DNA from: Ruminococcus sp. | GTDB lineage: Bacteria; Bacillota; Clostridia; Oscillospirales; Ruminococcaceae | DNA: 33,248 nt | NCBI GenBank assembly: GCA_015066715.1 | Contig: SVNU01000014.1 | Span: 1-33,248, forward strand | Direction of reading: 5' to 3' | Part shown: piece by piece, positions 14,997 through 24,292 of the stretch | Numbering within the stretch: the first letter of the stretch is position 1 | Layout of the letters: the number at the start of each line of letters is the position of its first letter | Made by a program: the position numbers and the translations under genes | Notes under the pieces: generated by a model | Told to the model about the DNA's origin: nothing | Seen by the model: only the letters and a program-made list of their open reading frames with translations | Databases searched by the model: none

Positions 14997-15905
14997 TTAT
15001 TTCTCGGTATCAACGGAAAGACTACCTTCTGCAACATCGAAAACAACAGTTCCGTCCATATCCGTTCTGTATATTTCATCTGTCCATTCAAGTATTCTTT
15101 CAACAGCTTCCTCATGGGGGTGATTGTAGGAAACACCGTCGCACTGAATAACAGCATAATCAGGCTTTACAGCTTCAAGAAAATCATTGCAGCTTGAGCT
15201 GTTGCTTCCGTGGTGTGCAACCTTGAGTACATCAATATCCTCAAGATAACCTGCTTTAAGAATATCCTTTTCAGCCTTTTTCTCAATATCGCCTGTGAAC
15301 ATAAAGCTCGTATCACCATAAGTGAAAATTGAAGCCGCAGAATAATTGTTAAGGTCGCTGTAATCCTTTACCGGTGAAATAATTTCCATTTCACCCTCGC
15401 CGACTTCCACCGTCATTCCGGGTTTTGCAGCAGTAATATTAAGCCCCTTTTCCTGAACACTTAACAGAAACTTTTCGTAAAACTTTGTTGTCGGAGTCAT
15501 ATCATCTGTCACTTTCGGAATAATAATCTGCTCCACATCAATATTGTCAATTATGTATGAAGCCGCACCCATATGGTCGGAATGAGGATGAGTAAGCAAA
15601 AAACAGTCAATATCTGGAACATCATGGTTATAAAGATATTCAAGTATCTTTTCTCCGTTTTCGCTTTCGCCTGTATCAATAAGCACTGCAGTGTCGCCGG
15701 ACAGTATAAGCGAACAGTCACCCTGTCCCACATCAATAAAGTGAACCTCCGCTTCACCGCTTACCTCTGTGGATTTATTTAAAAGTTTATCCCATGTTTT
15801 GCTGTCAAAAAGTCCGTAGCGATTTGCGGTGTATGTGCCTGCGACAACAAGAACTGCAAGTATCGCAATCGCCAGACCACTCTTTTTATTTTTTCCTTTT
15901 GCCAT
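14997..15905 (-). CDS. ComEC/Rec2-like metallo-beta-lactamase-fold hydrolase, membrane-anchored
   Basis: A 302-residue protein with one N-terminal membrane segment (about residues 10-27) and an extracytoplasmic MBL domain. Visible motifs are VHFIDVGQGDCSLI, the metal motif HPHSDHMG (H106, H108, D110, H111), FTGDIE, and KVAHHGSNSS. This is the soluble-domain type related to the ComEC C-terminus; relatives are proposed nucleases or phosphodiesterases. The ATG at 15905 (MAKGKNKK) has GAGGAAG upstream and overlaps the YgiQ-like gene by 20 bp. The longer frame from 15983 reads into that gene. Confidence 0.92.
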   Translation of the reverse strand: MAKGKNKKSGLAIAILAVLVVAGTYTANRYGLFDSKTWDKLLNKSTEVSGEAEVHFIDVGQGDCSLILSGDTAVLIDTGESENGEKILEYLYNHDVPDIDCFLLTHPHSDHMGAASYIIDNIDVEQIIIPKVTDDMTPTTKFYEKFLLSVQEKGLNITAAKPGMTVEVGEGEMEIISPVKDYSDLNNYSAASIFTYGDTSFMFTGDIEKKAEKDILKAGYLEDIDVLKVAHHGSNSSSCNDFLEAVKPDYAVIQCDGVSYNHPHEEAVERILEWTDEIYRTDMDGTVVFDVAEGSLSVDTEK

Positions 15906-17757
15906 TTTTTCTTCCTCTGTTGTTCTGTGCAGTATATCTCGTCTTTTTACCAAAAGCCTGCTTTGTATTTTCGGGTGCAACAAGACAGTTTTTACCTGTT
16001 CCTATAAGGTCATGCCGTCCTGCTTTTTTCAGCGCCGAAATTACAATCTGCCTGTTTTCGGGTTTGAAGTACTGCAAAAGTGTTCTCTGCATTTTCTTTT
16101 CCTCGGCAGTTTTTGGCACATACACTTCTTCCATGGTATATGGGTCAAGTCCCGTATAGAACATGCAGGTCGAAATAGTACCAGGAGTAGGGTAAAAATC
16201 CTGCACCTGCTCCGGCCGCATTTTGTTTTCCTTGAGGAATATTGCAAGCTCAATAGCGTCTTTTATGGTACTTCCCGGATGGGATGACATAAGATACGGT
16301 ACAAGATACTGCTCCTTACCCATACCCTTTGTAATATCATAGAATTTCTGTTTGAATTTTCTGTATGCTTCAATGTATGGCTTACCCATTTTGTCAAGCA
16401 CCGCCGCCGAACAATGCTCAGGAGCAACTTTAAGCTGACCGCTTACATGATTTCTGATAAGCTCCTTCATAAATTCATCGCTTTCATCCTCCATAAGATA
16501 ATCGTATCTTATACCCGAACGGATGAAAACCTTTTTTACGCCCTTTATTTCACGAAGCTTTCGGAGTATCCCGATATATTCACTGTGGTCAACATGCAGA
16601 TTTGCGCATGGCTTTGGTGCAAGGCATTTTTTCCCCTTACACAGACCAAGCTTCAGCTGCTTTTCGCATGACGGATGTCTGAAATTCGCTGTCGGACCGC
16701 CTACATCATGAATATAACCCTTGAAATCCTTCATCTGAGTAAGCTTTTCAGCCTCCTCTAAAATTGACTTTTCACTGCGGCAGGTAATTTTTCTGCCCTG
16801 ATGAAGTGCAATTGAGCAGAAATTACAATACCCAAAGCACCCTCTGTTATGGGTAATGGAAAACTTAACTTCCTCAATACCCGGAACTCCGCCAAGCTTT
16901 TCATATGACGGATGATAATTTCTCATATAAGGCAGTGCATAAACTGAATCCAGTTCTTCGGTAGTAAGACTTCTGGCAGGCGGATTCTGTACAAGCATCA
17001 TTTTTCCATGACGCTGAATTACAGTTTTTCCGTAAACCTCATCCTGCTGGTCATACTGCTGTCTGCATGCCTTGGCATAAAGCTTTTTACTCTCGCAGAC
17101 CTGCTCATAGGACGGACATTCTGCCGCACCGTAAGGCGTATTGACAGGCTCTGTCATATAACAGGTACCTCTTATATCGTGAATATCACGGATATTTTCA
17201 CCCTTGTCAAGTCTTTGTGCAAGCTCTGTAATCTGATGCTCACCCATGCCGAACATTAAAATATCCGCTTTACTGTCTGCAAGTATTGACGGTCTGACAT
17301 TATCATCCCAGTAATCATAATGCGCAAAACGTCGAAGCGAAGCCTCAAGCCCGCCTATTGCAATTGGTACATCACCATAAATTTCACGAAGCTTTTTACA
17401 GTAGACAATAACTGCTCTGTCCGGACGGCTTCCTGCTTTTCCCCCTGCCGTATAAGCGTCATCAGAACGCTTTCTTTTAGCGGCAGTGTAATGGGCAACC
17501 ATCGAATCTATGTTGCCGGATGTCACAAGAAATGCCAGACGTGGCTTTCCAAAACGTGTAAAATCCCTGTCACTTTTCCAGTCAGGCTGCGAAATAATGC
17601 CGACAGAAAATCCCTGACTTTCAAGCAGTCTTGAAATAATCGCAACCCCGAAGCTGGGATGGTCAACGTAAGCGTCACCTGTTATGTATATAAAATCAAA
17701 TTGTGTTATTCCACGTTCTTCCATATCTGCACGTGAAACAGGTAAAAATCCATTCAT
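15886..17757 (-). CDS. YgiQ-family radical SAM protein
   Basis: A 623-residue protein with a UPF0313/YgiQ N-terminal region (FDFIYITGDAYVDHPSFGVA, residues ~21-40), a B12-binding-like part and the radical SAM core. The cluster motif CFGYCNFC (C307, C311, C314) is the CX3CX2C form. Reaction and substrate are unknown for the family. The ATG at 17757 is preferred over the longer frame from 17838: GGAAGGGTG lies just upstream and it is 4 bp after the ftsK stop. The C-terminus is Lys/Arg-rich. Confidence 0.93.
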   Translation of the reverse strand: MNGFLPVSRADMEERGITQFDFIYITGDAYVDHPSFGVAIISRLLESQGFSVGIISQPDWKSDRDFTRFGKPRLAFLVTSGNIDSMVAHYTAAKRKRSDDAYTAGGKAGSRPDRAVIVYCKKLREIYGDVPIAIGGLEASLRRFAHYDYWDDNVRPSILADSKADILMFGMGEHQITELAQRLDKGENIRDIHDIRGTCYMTEPVNTPYGAAECPSYEQVCESKKLYAKACRQQYDQQDEVYGKTVIQRHGKMMLVQNPPARSLTTEELDSVYALPYMRNYHPSYEKLGGVPGIEEVKFSITHNRGCFGYCNFCSIALHQGRKITCRSEKSILEEAEKLTQMKDFKGYIHDVGGPTANFRHPSCEKQLKLGLCKGKKCLAPKPCANLHVDHSEYIGILRKLREIKGVKKVFIRSGIRYDYLMEDESDEFMKELIRNHVSGQLKVAPEHCSAAVLDKMGKPYIEAYRKFKQKFYDITKGMGKEQYLVPYLMSSHPGSTIKDAIELAIFLKENKMRPEQVQDFYPTPGTISTCMFYTGLDPYTMEEVYVPKTAEEKKMQRTLLQYFKPENRQIVISALKKAGRHDLIGTGKNCLVAPENTKQAFGKKTRYTAQNNRGRKNGKRKK

Positions 17758-17761
17758 ATTT

Positions 17762-20311
17762 TCACCCTTCCATACTTTTTCTTGCACGTCTTTCAGCCCA
17801 CTGCTGTTTGGACATGAGCACCTTTCGTGGTTTTGCACCCTCCGAAGGTCCTACGACTCCCATTTCCTCAAGCTCATCCACAATTCTTGCGGCTCTTGCA
17901 AAGCCGAGCTTTAATTTTCTCTGAAGCGCCGAGGTTGAAACCTGTCCCATATCAACAGCAATATCTATTGCCTTTTCAATTAATATATCGTCACCGCTTC
18001 CTATCGGTTCTGAAATATCAGATGATTTTTCGGCAGGAATACTGTTTTCAACTGCTGTTAAAATATCGTCATTATACTGTGTTTCCGCCTGCTGTTTTAT
18101 GAAATCAACAATAGTTTCAACTTCCTTTGTAGAACAGAAACAGCCCTGTACACGCAAAGGCTTCTGCATACCGTTGGGATAGTAAAGCATATCACCGTAG
18201 CCAAGCAGTTTTTCTGCCCCCTGCGTATCAAGAATTGTTCTCGAGTCAACCTGCGACTGTACTGTAAGTGCAATACGGCTTGGAATGTTAGCCTTGATAA
18301 GACCAGTGATAACATCAGTTGTCGGACGCTGTGTTGCGATAATAAGATGCATACCGGCAGCTCTTGCCATCTGCGCCAGACGGCATACTGCATCTTCGAC
18401 CTCCTTTGACGCTGCCATCATAAGGTCGGCAAATTCATCAATTGCAATAACAATCTGCGGAAGTCGTTCAATCTTCTTAGCGTCTGCCATTTCATTATAG
18501 CTTGAAATATCCTTGACGCTGTTGTCGGAAAAGAGCTTATATCTCCTAAGCATTTCCTGGACGCTCCAGTTAAGCGCACCTGCTGCCTGACGAGGGTCGG
18601 TAACAACAGGGATAAGAAGATGAGGTATACCATTATAAGTTGTAAATTCAACCATTTTTGGGTCTATAAGAATAAGCTTTACTTCATCAGGTGTTGCACG
18701 GAACAGAATACTCATAATAATTGAGTTTGTACATACAGATTTACCCGAGCCTGTTGTACCGGCAATTATCATATGCGGCATTTTTGCAATATCGCCTATA
18801 ATAACATTACCTGCAATATCCTTTCCGACAGAAAAAGCAAGCCTGCTCTTAGCTGATTTAAATTCCTTGCTTTCAATTATTTCACGGATTGATACAGCAT
18901 CCTCATTGGTATTCGGAATTTCTATACCAACTGCCGCCTTACCAGGAATCGGCGCTTCTATACGAACACCTGCCGCCGCAAGATTAAGCGCTATGTCATC
19001 GGAAAGATTCGTAATTTTTGAAACCTTCACCCCTGCTGCGGGCTTCACCTCATAACGTGTAACTCTCGGTCCACGCTGAATACCTATTATACTTGCCGAA
19101 ACTCCGAAGCTTTTTAACGTTTCAATAAGCATATCTGCTTTTTGTTTCAGCTCTGCTGCGGCTGAATCATCAGCTTTTTTTTCGCTTTTATTAAGAAACT
19201 GCGGTGATGGAAGAACATATTTCTTTGTTTTATTCTGCTGAATCTGTGCTTTTGGTGCATTTTCTTCCGCTCTTGCAACCTTTTCTGCAAAACTTTCAGG
19301 CATAACATTTTTGTCACTGCCGGATACAGCCTTGCTGACAATTGCGTCTATACTGTCATCAGCAGTCAAAGGCGCACCTTCAGAAACAGTCTGTCCCTGC
19401 GGTTCAGCTGTACTTGTTTTTTCTTCCCTTGAAGGGAGAATAACTCCGTCTATAGGAACATCAATGGCTGTATCTATATCATTACTCCATTCAGGAGTTC
19501 CGAAATCAGGCGGTGCAATAACCATATCATCCTCCGGAGCCGCCATGTTTATATCATAATCCTGCACAGCGCCGGAAATCTGCGGATTTGAATTTGCAAG
19601 CTGAATTGCTTCCTGTTCTTCATCATATTCCCATTCCTCATAGGACTCGAGAATCTGATTTTCTTCACGTATACTTTCAAATGTACTTTTCATTTTCTTA
19701 AAAGGTTTTGCAATCAGTTCAAAGAATTCAAAAAGTGTAAGATTTGAAAGAAGCATTATAAATATAAACAAAAGAATGCAGACTATAATTCTTGCACCGA
19801 TAACGCCGAAGAATTTCATAAGTGGCCATGCAATAATCGCACTTAACATACCTCCGCCCTCAAACAATGTTCCAAGCTCATAGAGGTATTTGCATTTTTC
19901 AATAAAAGTATCTCCCTGCGGCTCCCCTGCAAACATAAGCTGAACTACCGAGCTGCTTAAGATGATAAGCCCTATTCCCCACATGGCACGTCCCCAGACG
20001 GTTCTCTGGGAATGCTCCTTGGCTATAAGTATTGCTGTATAAATAAGTATCACCGGCACCATAAAAATGGAAATACCGAAAAGTCCTCTTAAAACATGAT
20101 GTATTGCATTCCAGCCGCTGCTCCCGTCAATAATTGTAAGCAGAAAAACAAGAATACCCAGCGCAAACAGAATTATTGACCAGAACTGATGCACCTGGTC
20201 GTTTGCTGTCTGAGGCTTTGGATTTTCCGTCTGTGCCTTTGTATTTTTTGCATCTGTTGTCTTTTTTGTCCTGCCCGTTTTAGAGCCACCGCTTTTTTTT
20301 GCTGCTGCCAC
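17762..20311 (-). CDS. ftsK: FtsK/SpoIIIE DNA translocase
   Basis: An 849-residue DNA pump for chromosome segregation at the division or sporulation septum. Four N-terminal membrane helices (about residues 43-190) are followed by an acidic, Pro-rich linker (about 215-380), then the alpha/beta motor. Walker A GTTGSGKS is at 518-525 and Walker B LILIDPK near 547-552. A C-terminal gamma winged helix includes STSALQRKLKLGFARAARI. The GTG at 20311 (VAAAKKSGG) is favoured because AAAGGA lies 8 bp upstream; an ATG at 20341 would fall within the cloverleaf element. It heads the five-gene minus-strand run. Confidence 0.95.
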   Translation of the reverse strand: MAAAKKSGGSKTGRTKKTTDAKNTKAQTENPKPQTANDQVHQFWSIILFALGILVFLLTIIDGSSGWNAIHHVLRGLFGISIFMVPVILIYTAILIAKEHSQRTVWGRAMWGIGLIILSSSVVQLMFAGEPQGDTFIEKCKYLYELGTLFEGGGMLSAIIAWPLMKFFGVIGARIIVCILLFIFIMLLSNLTLFEFFELIAKPFKKMKSTFESIREENQILESYEEWEYDEEQEAIQLANSNPQISGAVQDYDINMAAPEDDMVIAPPDFGTPEWSNDIDTAIDVPIDGVILPSREEKTSTAEPQGQTVSEGAPLTADDSIDAIVSKAVSGSDKNVMPESFAEKVARAEENAPKAQIQQNKTKKYVLPSPQFLNKSEKKADDSAAAELKQKADMLIETLKSFGVSASIIGIQRGPRVTRYEVKPAAGVKVSKITNLSDDIALNLAAAGVRIEAPIPGKAAVGIEIPNTNEDAVSIREIIESKEFKSAKSRLAFSVGKDIAGNVIIGDIAKMPHMIIAGTTGSGKSVCTNSIIMSILFRATPDEVKLILIDPKMVEFTTYNGIPHLLIPVVTDPRQAAGALNWSVQEMLRRYKLFSDNSVKDISSYNEMADAKKIERLPQIVIAIDEFADLMMAASKEVEDAVCRLAQMARAAGMHLIIATQRPTTDVITGLIKANIPSRIALTVQSQVDSRTILDTQGAEKLLGYGDMLYYPNGMQKPLRVQGCFCSTKEVETIVDFIKQQAETQYNDDILTAVENSIPAEKSSDISEPIGSGDDILIEKAIDIAVDMGQVSTSALQRKLKLGFARAARIVDELEEMGVVGPSEGAKPRKVLMSKQQWAERRARKSMEG

Positions 20312-20341
20312 TTTGATTTTCCTTTCGTTTTGTCTTAACAT

Positions 20342-20464
20342 CGGGCGTCTAAGGTTCCAAATCGAAGATTTGGAACCGCACAAGGCGTTTTTTGATTACT
20401 GTACATTTATTCGTATACTGCGCCTTGTGCTTTGCCCGCTTTTTTCAAAGCGGGCAGACGCCCG
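20342..20464. other. Cloverleaf-shaped inverted-repeat element between TepA-like gene and ftsK
   Basis: Four perfect stems form a four-way junction. The outer stem is CGGGCGTCT (20342-20350) with AGACGCCCG (20456-20464). Arm 1 is GGTTCCAAATC/GATTTGGAACC (20353-20377, loop GAA). Arm 2 is GCACAAGGCG (20378-20387) with CGCCTTGTGC (20421-20430), enclosing a 33-nt loop. Arm 3 is GCCCGCTTT/AAAGCGGGC (20434-20455, loop TTTC). It is not a tRNA (no T- or anticodon-loop features). It is GC-rich against the AT-rich surroundings and its 5' edge lies next to the ftsK start. It may be a structured RNA or a small mobile element. Confidence 0.8.
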
Positions 20465-20485
20465 GCTTCCTTAGCTTTTTATATT

Positions 20486-21241
20486 CTATTTTTCCGAAGT
20501 ATCTTCTTCATTATCAGGGTACCTTGCTTCCGTGCTTTCTATAATTGAATAAAGACATTCTATTGCATCCGATAAGCTTCCAAGGCTGTCAATAAGTCCG
20601 TTTTCAACGGCAGTCTTGCCATCTACTACAGAACCCATATCCATAGTAAGCTCCCCTGTTTTCATCATAAGACTGCGAAGATTTTCTTCCGTAATATTAC
20701 TGTTTGAGGTTACAAAGTTTATAATTCTGTCCTGCATTTTCTCAAAATATGAAAATGTCTGCGGAACCCCCAGCACAAGACCATTCATTCTTACAGGATG
20801 TATCGTCATTGTGGCAGAAGGCACAATAAACGAATGCTTCGCACTTACCGCAAGAGGAACTCCGATTGAATGTCCTCCGCCTACCACGAGAGAAACCGTC
20901 GGTGTTTTCATGCCCGAAATAAGCTCTGCTATTGCAAGACCTGCTTCAACATCTCCGCCGACTGTATTCAGTATTATTACCAGACCTTCTATACTTCTGT
21001 CCTGCTCAATTGCAACGAGCGCCGGAATAATATGCTCGTATTTTGTTGTTTTATTCTGTGACGGAAGAACATAATGCCCCTCAATCTGCCCGATTATGTT
21101 AAGACAGTGTATCAGATGCTTGGCATTTTGAGATACAACCTCGCCGTTTTTCTCTATTAATTCTTCACGGTTTAGTATGTCATCCTTTTGTTCCTCATTA
21201 TCATTTTCTTCATTGCTTTTGTAAAAATCATCTGTATTCAT
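20486..21241 (-). CDS. ClpP/TepA-like serine protease
   Basis: A 251-residue protein of the ClpP/crotonase fold, nearest to TepA-type membrane-associated proteases. [20 protein letters not shown] is the oxyanion region, [11 protein letters not shown] carries the likely nucleophile Ser125, and TMTIHPVR carries His148. The N-terminal ~35 residues are acidic and probably disordered. A TepA-like gene beside ftsK is common in Clostridia. The start has AAAGGTC upstream. The divergent neighbour is the LRR–dockerin gene; no clear promoter was picked for this gene in the 214-bp gap. Confidence 0.88.
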   Translation of the reverse strand: MNTDDFYKSNEENDNEEQKDDILNREELIEKNGEVVSQNAKHLIHCLNIIGQIEGHYVLPSQNKTTKYEHIIPALVAIEQDRSIEGLVIILNTVGGDVEAGLAIAELISGMKTPTVSLVVGGGHSIGVPLAVSAKHSFIVPSATMTIHPVRMNGLVLGVPQTFSYFEKMQDRIINFVTSNSNITEENLRSLMMKTGELTMDMGSVVDGKTAVENGLIDSLGSLSDAIECLYSIIESTEARYPDNEEDTSEK

Positions 21242-21400
21242 TTTTTTCGACCTTTCATGACTATAGTAATCCTATTGTTCATCAAAAACCAAAAAATATA
21301 CATGTTTACAAAAGCTACAAACAACACTTTTTATCTTTTTATTATAACCCATTTTAAACATAAAGTCAAATAAAACACATTATAAATCTATTCATAAATA

Positions 21401-21429
21401 TTGACAAAAAAACATCATAATGCTATAAT
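21401..21429 (+). promoter_or_regulatory. Consensus promoter of the LRR–dockerin gene
   Basis: TTGACA (21401-21406), a 17-bp spacer and TATAAT (21424-21429), exact consensus at both hexamers. Confidence 0.9.
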
Positions 21430-21455
21430 ATTTTCAAGTTAAGGAGATGAATCAA

Positions 21456-22532
21456 ATGAATAAAACAATAAAAGGTGTTATTTGCATTTTTATATCTATG
21501 GCTCTCATTTTTACAGGGGCAATCGTATCCGCAGAAAAAGCAGTGGGAAAATATACATATAAATATTTCACCTATAATATAAACAGCGATGATACGATTA
21601 CTCTGATAAGCTGTGACACTTCTGTTACCGAGGCTTTGATTCCGTCAAAAATAGACAATATGCCTGTCGTGGCAGTCAACGGCTCAACCTTTGAGGGATG
21701 CAGTTCTCTGAAAAAAATAACCGTTTCCTCTGACAATGAATACTTTTCTGTAAGCAGTGAAGGAATTCTGATGAGCAAGGATAAATCAAAGCTTATAAAA
21801 TGTCCTCCTCTGGCTGATGTTTCTTCATACAATATCCCGTCAGAAGTTTCAACGATTGCACCTTACTGCTTTGAAAATACTGATACGCTCGGGTATGTCA
21901 CTATTCCTGAAAACGTATCAACTATAGGAAAATCCGCTTTCAACGGAACATCCTTTACTTGTATTACCATTTCAAACCCTTCTGCTTACATAGGCTCGGA
22001 AGCGCTCGGTTATAACGGCAACGAAAAAACTGAGGATTTTACAATATATGGTCATGAAAACTCAACTGCACAAAAATATGCCGAGGATAATGGATTCAGC
22101 TTTATTCCCTTTGGCAACAACTCCTTTGATGTTTCCATAAACGGAAATCTGTATTTTTACAATGATGACAAATCATTTTCATCCGAAAATATTATAATCA
22201 AAAACAAGTCCGGAAATGCTGTACAATACTCATTTTCCTCTACTCCGGCTGATGTTTTTCAGACAAACAAATCCGGTTTAACACAAATAGAACTGCTGTC
22301 ATCAGACAACAGTATAATAACATATGTAAATGTACGTGTTGCAATGGCAGGAGACTCCAACATGGACGGTAAAATAACTGTAGCTGATGCTGCTGCTACC
22401 GCAAGAAAGCTCGCCGGAAAAAAAAGCTTCACTCTGTTTGAAAATATGTGCGCAGATAAAAACAAGGACGGCAAAACTACTGTAGCCGATGCCGCTGCTA
22501 CCGCAAGAGAGCTTGCAAAAAAATATCACTGA
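21456..22532 (+). CDS. Secreted leucine-rich-repeat (BspA-like) protein with C-terminal dockerin
   Basis: A 358-residue secreted protein. The signal peptide is about residues 1-26 (IFISMALIFTGAIVSA). Residues ~35-205 form a short array of BspA-type LRR_5 repeats (YVTIPENVSTIGKSAF) ending in the capping phrase IYGHENSTAQKYAEDNG. A beta-rich region (~215-290) follows, then a type I dockerin (~296-358). Both Ca-binding loops are intact: DSNMDGKITVAD and DKNKDGKTTVAD. The start at 21456 lies 9 bp after AAGGAG; the upstream ATG at 21447 abuts it directly. The dockerin implies docking to a cohesin; cohesin-like modules occur in the two large proteins encoded downstream. Confidence 0.92.
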   Translation: MNKTIKGVICIFISMALIFTGAIVSAEKAVGKYTYKYFTYNINSDDTITLISCDTSVTEALIPSKIDNMPVVAVNGSTFEGCSSLKKITVSSDNEYFSVSSEGILMSKDKSKLIKCPPLADVSSYNIPSEVSTIAPYCFENTDTLGYVTIPENVSTIGKSAFNGTSFTCITISNPSAYIGSEALGYNGNEKTEDFTIYGHENSTAQKYAEDNGFSFIPFGNNSFDVSINGNLYFYNDDKSFSSENIIIKNKSGNAVQYSFSSTPADVFQTNKSGLTQIELLSSDNSIITYVNVRVAMAGDSNMDGKITVADAAATARKLAGKKSFTLFENMCADKNKDGKTTVADAAATARELAKKYH

Positions 22533-22559
22533 ACATAAAACAATTTTTCCGACAAACTG

Positions 22560-22587
22560 AAGGAACGATTTTTCGTTCCTTTTTTAT
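22560..22587 (+). terminator. Terminator of the LRR–dockerin gene
   Basis: AAGGAACGA, loop TTTT, TCGTTCCTT, then TTTT. Confidence 0.92.
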
Positions 22588-22629
22588 TGCAATAAATCTA
22601 TGCCATATCACATTAATTTTACAGCAATA

Positions 22630-22658
22630 TTGAAATTCACTCTGTTTTATGGTATTAT
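22630..22658 (+). promoter_or_regulatory. Promoter of the methyltransferase–rsmI–pdxK run
   Basis: TTGAAA (22630-22635), a 17-bp spacer and TATTAT (22653-22658), followed by CGGAGG at 22681. Confidence 0.7.
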
Positions 22659-22692
22659 AAGAGAAATGATATTTTGTTTTCGGAGGTTTTAA

Positions 22693-23439
22693 GTGAAAAG
22701 AAAAGACTACACAAACTATAAATTTGAAAAACTTTCTGACAAAATTTCCGTCTGTGTAAGCCATGAACACGGATTTGGTACCGATGCATTTCTGCTTGCC
22801 GATTTTTGCCAGCATAAACAAAATGATATTGCCTGCGACCTTGGTACAGGCTGCGGTATAATTCCGCTTATTATGCACAGAAATGCACCACCCAAACTTA
22901 CATATGCTGTGGATATTCAGAAGCAGGCTATTGAACAGCTCGATATTTCCCTTGAAAAAAACAACATAGAAACCATAAAACCAATTTGTGCAGACCTTAA
23001 AGAATTATGGGCTGACGCACCTTTGGGATTACTGAGTCTTGTCACCTGCAATCCACCATACAAAGCCTCAAACGCAGGCATCGAAAGCAGTATTGATGCG
23101 CACAAAATCGCAAGACATGAAATACTCTGCAATATTGATGATGTATGCCGTGCAGCGTCAAAGCTATTGAAATTCGGCGGCAGACTATGCTTATGCAACC
23201 GCCCTGAACGATTAAGCGATGTGATATTTGCAATGAAAAACAACGGCATCGAACCTAAACGACTTAGATTTGTAAGCAAGAACGAAGCAACCGCTCCATG
23301 GCTTTTTCTCATAGAAGGAAAAAAAGGTTCGAAGCCTTTTATGCAGGTAATGCCGCAAATGTATGTCTGGAACGAAAACGGCTATACAAGCGAAATGGAA
23401 GCAATATACGGACAGGGACTTGAAGGAAAGGAAAACTGA
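22693..23439 (+). CDS. TrmN6/YfiC-like tRNA1(Val) adenine methyltransferase
   Basis: A 248-residue class I SAM methyltransferase. The SAM motif is CDLGTGCGIIP (48-58) and the N6-adenine catalytic motif is NPPY (120-123). The N-terminal HGFGTDAFLLADF matches TrmN6/YabB proteins that modify adenine 37 of tRNA1(Val) in E. coli. The start codon is GTG with CGGAGG upstream. The stop overlaps the rsmI ATG by 1 bp (TGATG). The pairing with rsmI is classic in Firmicutes. Confidence 0.92.
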   Translation: MKRKDYTNYKFEKLSDKISVCVSHEHGFGTDAFLLADFCQHKQNDIACDLGTGCGIIPLIMHRNAPPKLTYAVDIQKQAIEQLDISLEKNNIETIKPICADLKELWADAPLGLLSLVTCNPPYKASNAGIESSIDAHKIARHEILCNIDDVCRAASKLLKFGGRLCLCNRPERLSDVIFAMKNNGIEPKRLRFVSKNEATAPWLFLIEGKKGSKPFMQVMPQMYVWNENGYTSEMEAIYGQGLEGKEN

Positions 23440-24275
23440 TGGGTACATTATTTGTTGTCGGAACTCCGATAGGTAATATGGATGACATTACATATCGACA
23501 GCTTGAAACGCTGAAAAATGTAAGTTTTATTGCCGCTGAGGATACACGAGTAACGCTCAAGCTTTTAAACAGATATGACATAAAAAAACAGCTTGTCAGC
23601 TATCACGGACACAGCAGCGCTTCAATTGCGGATTCTATTGCTGACCGCATCGAAAACGGCGAGGATGCTGCAATCGTAACCGACGCAGGTATGCCCTGCA
23701 TTTCCGACCCGGGAGAAATCCTTGTCAGAATCTGTGCAGAACGAAATATAGATATAAGAGTTGTTCCCGGACCCAGTGCCGTAGTTTCCGCAGTTGCCGT
23801 TTCAGGTCTGAATACTTCAAGATTTTCATTTGAAGGGTTTCTTTCCGTTAACAAAAAGCAGAGACTTGAACATCTTGAAAGTATAAAAAACGACACAAGG
23901 ACTCTGGTATTTTACGAAGCACCACACAAGCTCCGCAATACACTTGATGACTTCCTTAAATTTTTCGGTGACAGGAAAATTTCCCTTTGCCGTGAGCTTA
24001 CAAAGGTTTACGAAGAAGTACTCCGAATGAGTATTTCCGAAGCGATTTCTTATTATGAAAACAAAAATCCAAAGGGTGAATACGTTCTTGTTGTCGAGGG
24101 TGCTCCGGAGAAAAAGCCTATGGGAGACCTTGACCTGAATCAGGCTGTTATGCTTGTAAGGGAACTTATAAATGACGGAATGAAATCATCCGAAGCATGC
24201 AAAAAGATTGCCAGGGAAACTGAATTTTCAAAAAGTATTCTGTATGCTGAACTTATAAAAAATGAAGAAGGCTAA
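23439..24275 (+). CDS. rsmI: 16S rRNA (cytidine(1402)-2'-O)-methyltransferase
   Basis: A 278-residue RsmI of normal length. The tetrapyrrole-methylase-like motifs are clear: VVGTPIGNMDDITYRQLE, AEDTRVTLKLLNRY, and VTDAGMPCISDPGEILV. It methylates C1402 in the ribosomal P site. It is coupled to the upstream methyltransferase by a 1-bp overlap. The next gene follows after 17 bp. Confidence 0.97.
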   Translation: MGTLFVVGTPIGNMDDITYRQLETLKNVSFIAAEDTRVTLKLLNRYDIKKQLVSYHGHSSASIADSIADRIENGEDAAIVTDAGMPCISDPGEILVRICAERNIDIRVVPGPSAVVSAVAVSGLNTSRFSFEGFLSVNKKQRLEHLESIKNDTRTLVFYEAPHKLRNTLDDFLKFFGDRKISLCRELTKVYEEVLRMSISEAISYYENKNPKGEYVLVVEGAPEKKPMGDLDLNQAVMLVRELINDGMKSSEACKKIARETEFSKSILYAELIKNEEG

Positions 24276-24292
24276 AGCAAGGAGAGGTTAAA

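Noticed and set aside
20342-20464. tRNA or tmRNA at the cloverleaf element
   Set aside because: Arm lengths, missing TTC-type loop, absent CCA end and the 33-nt loop do not fit any tRNA-like molecule.
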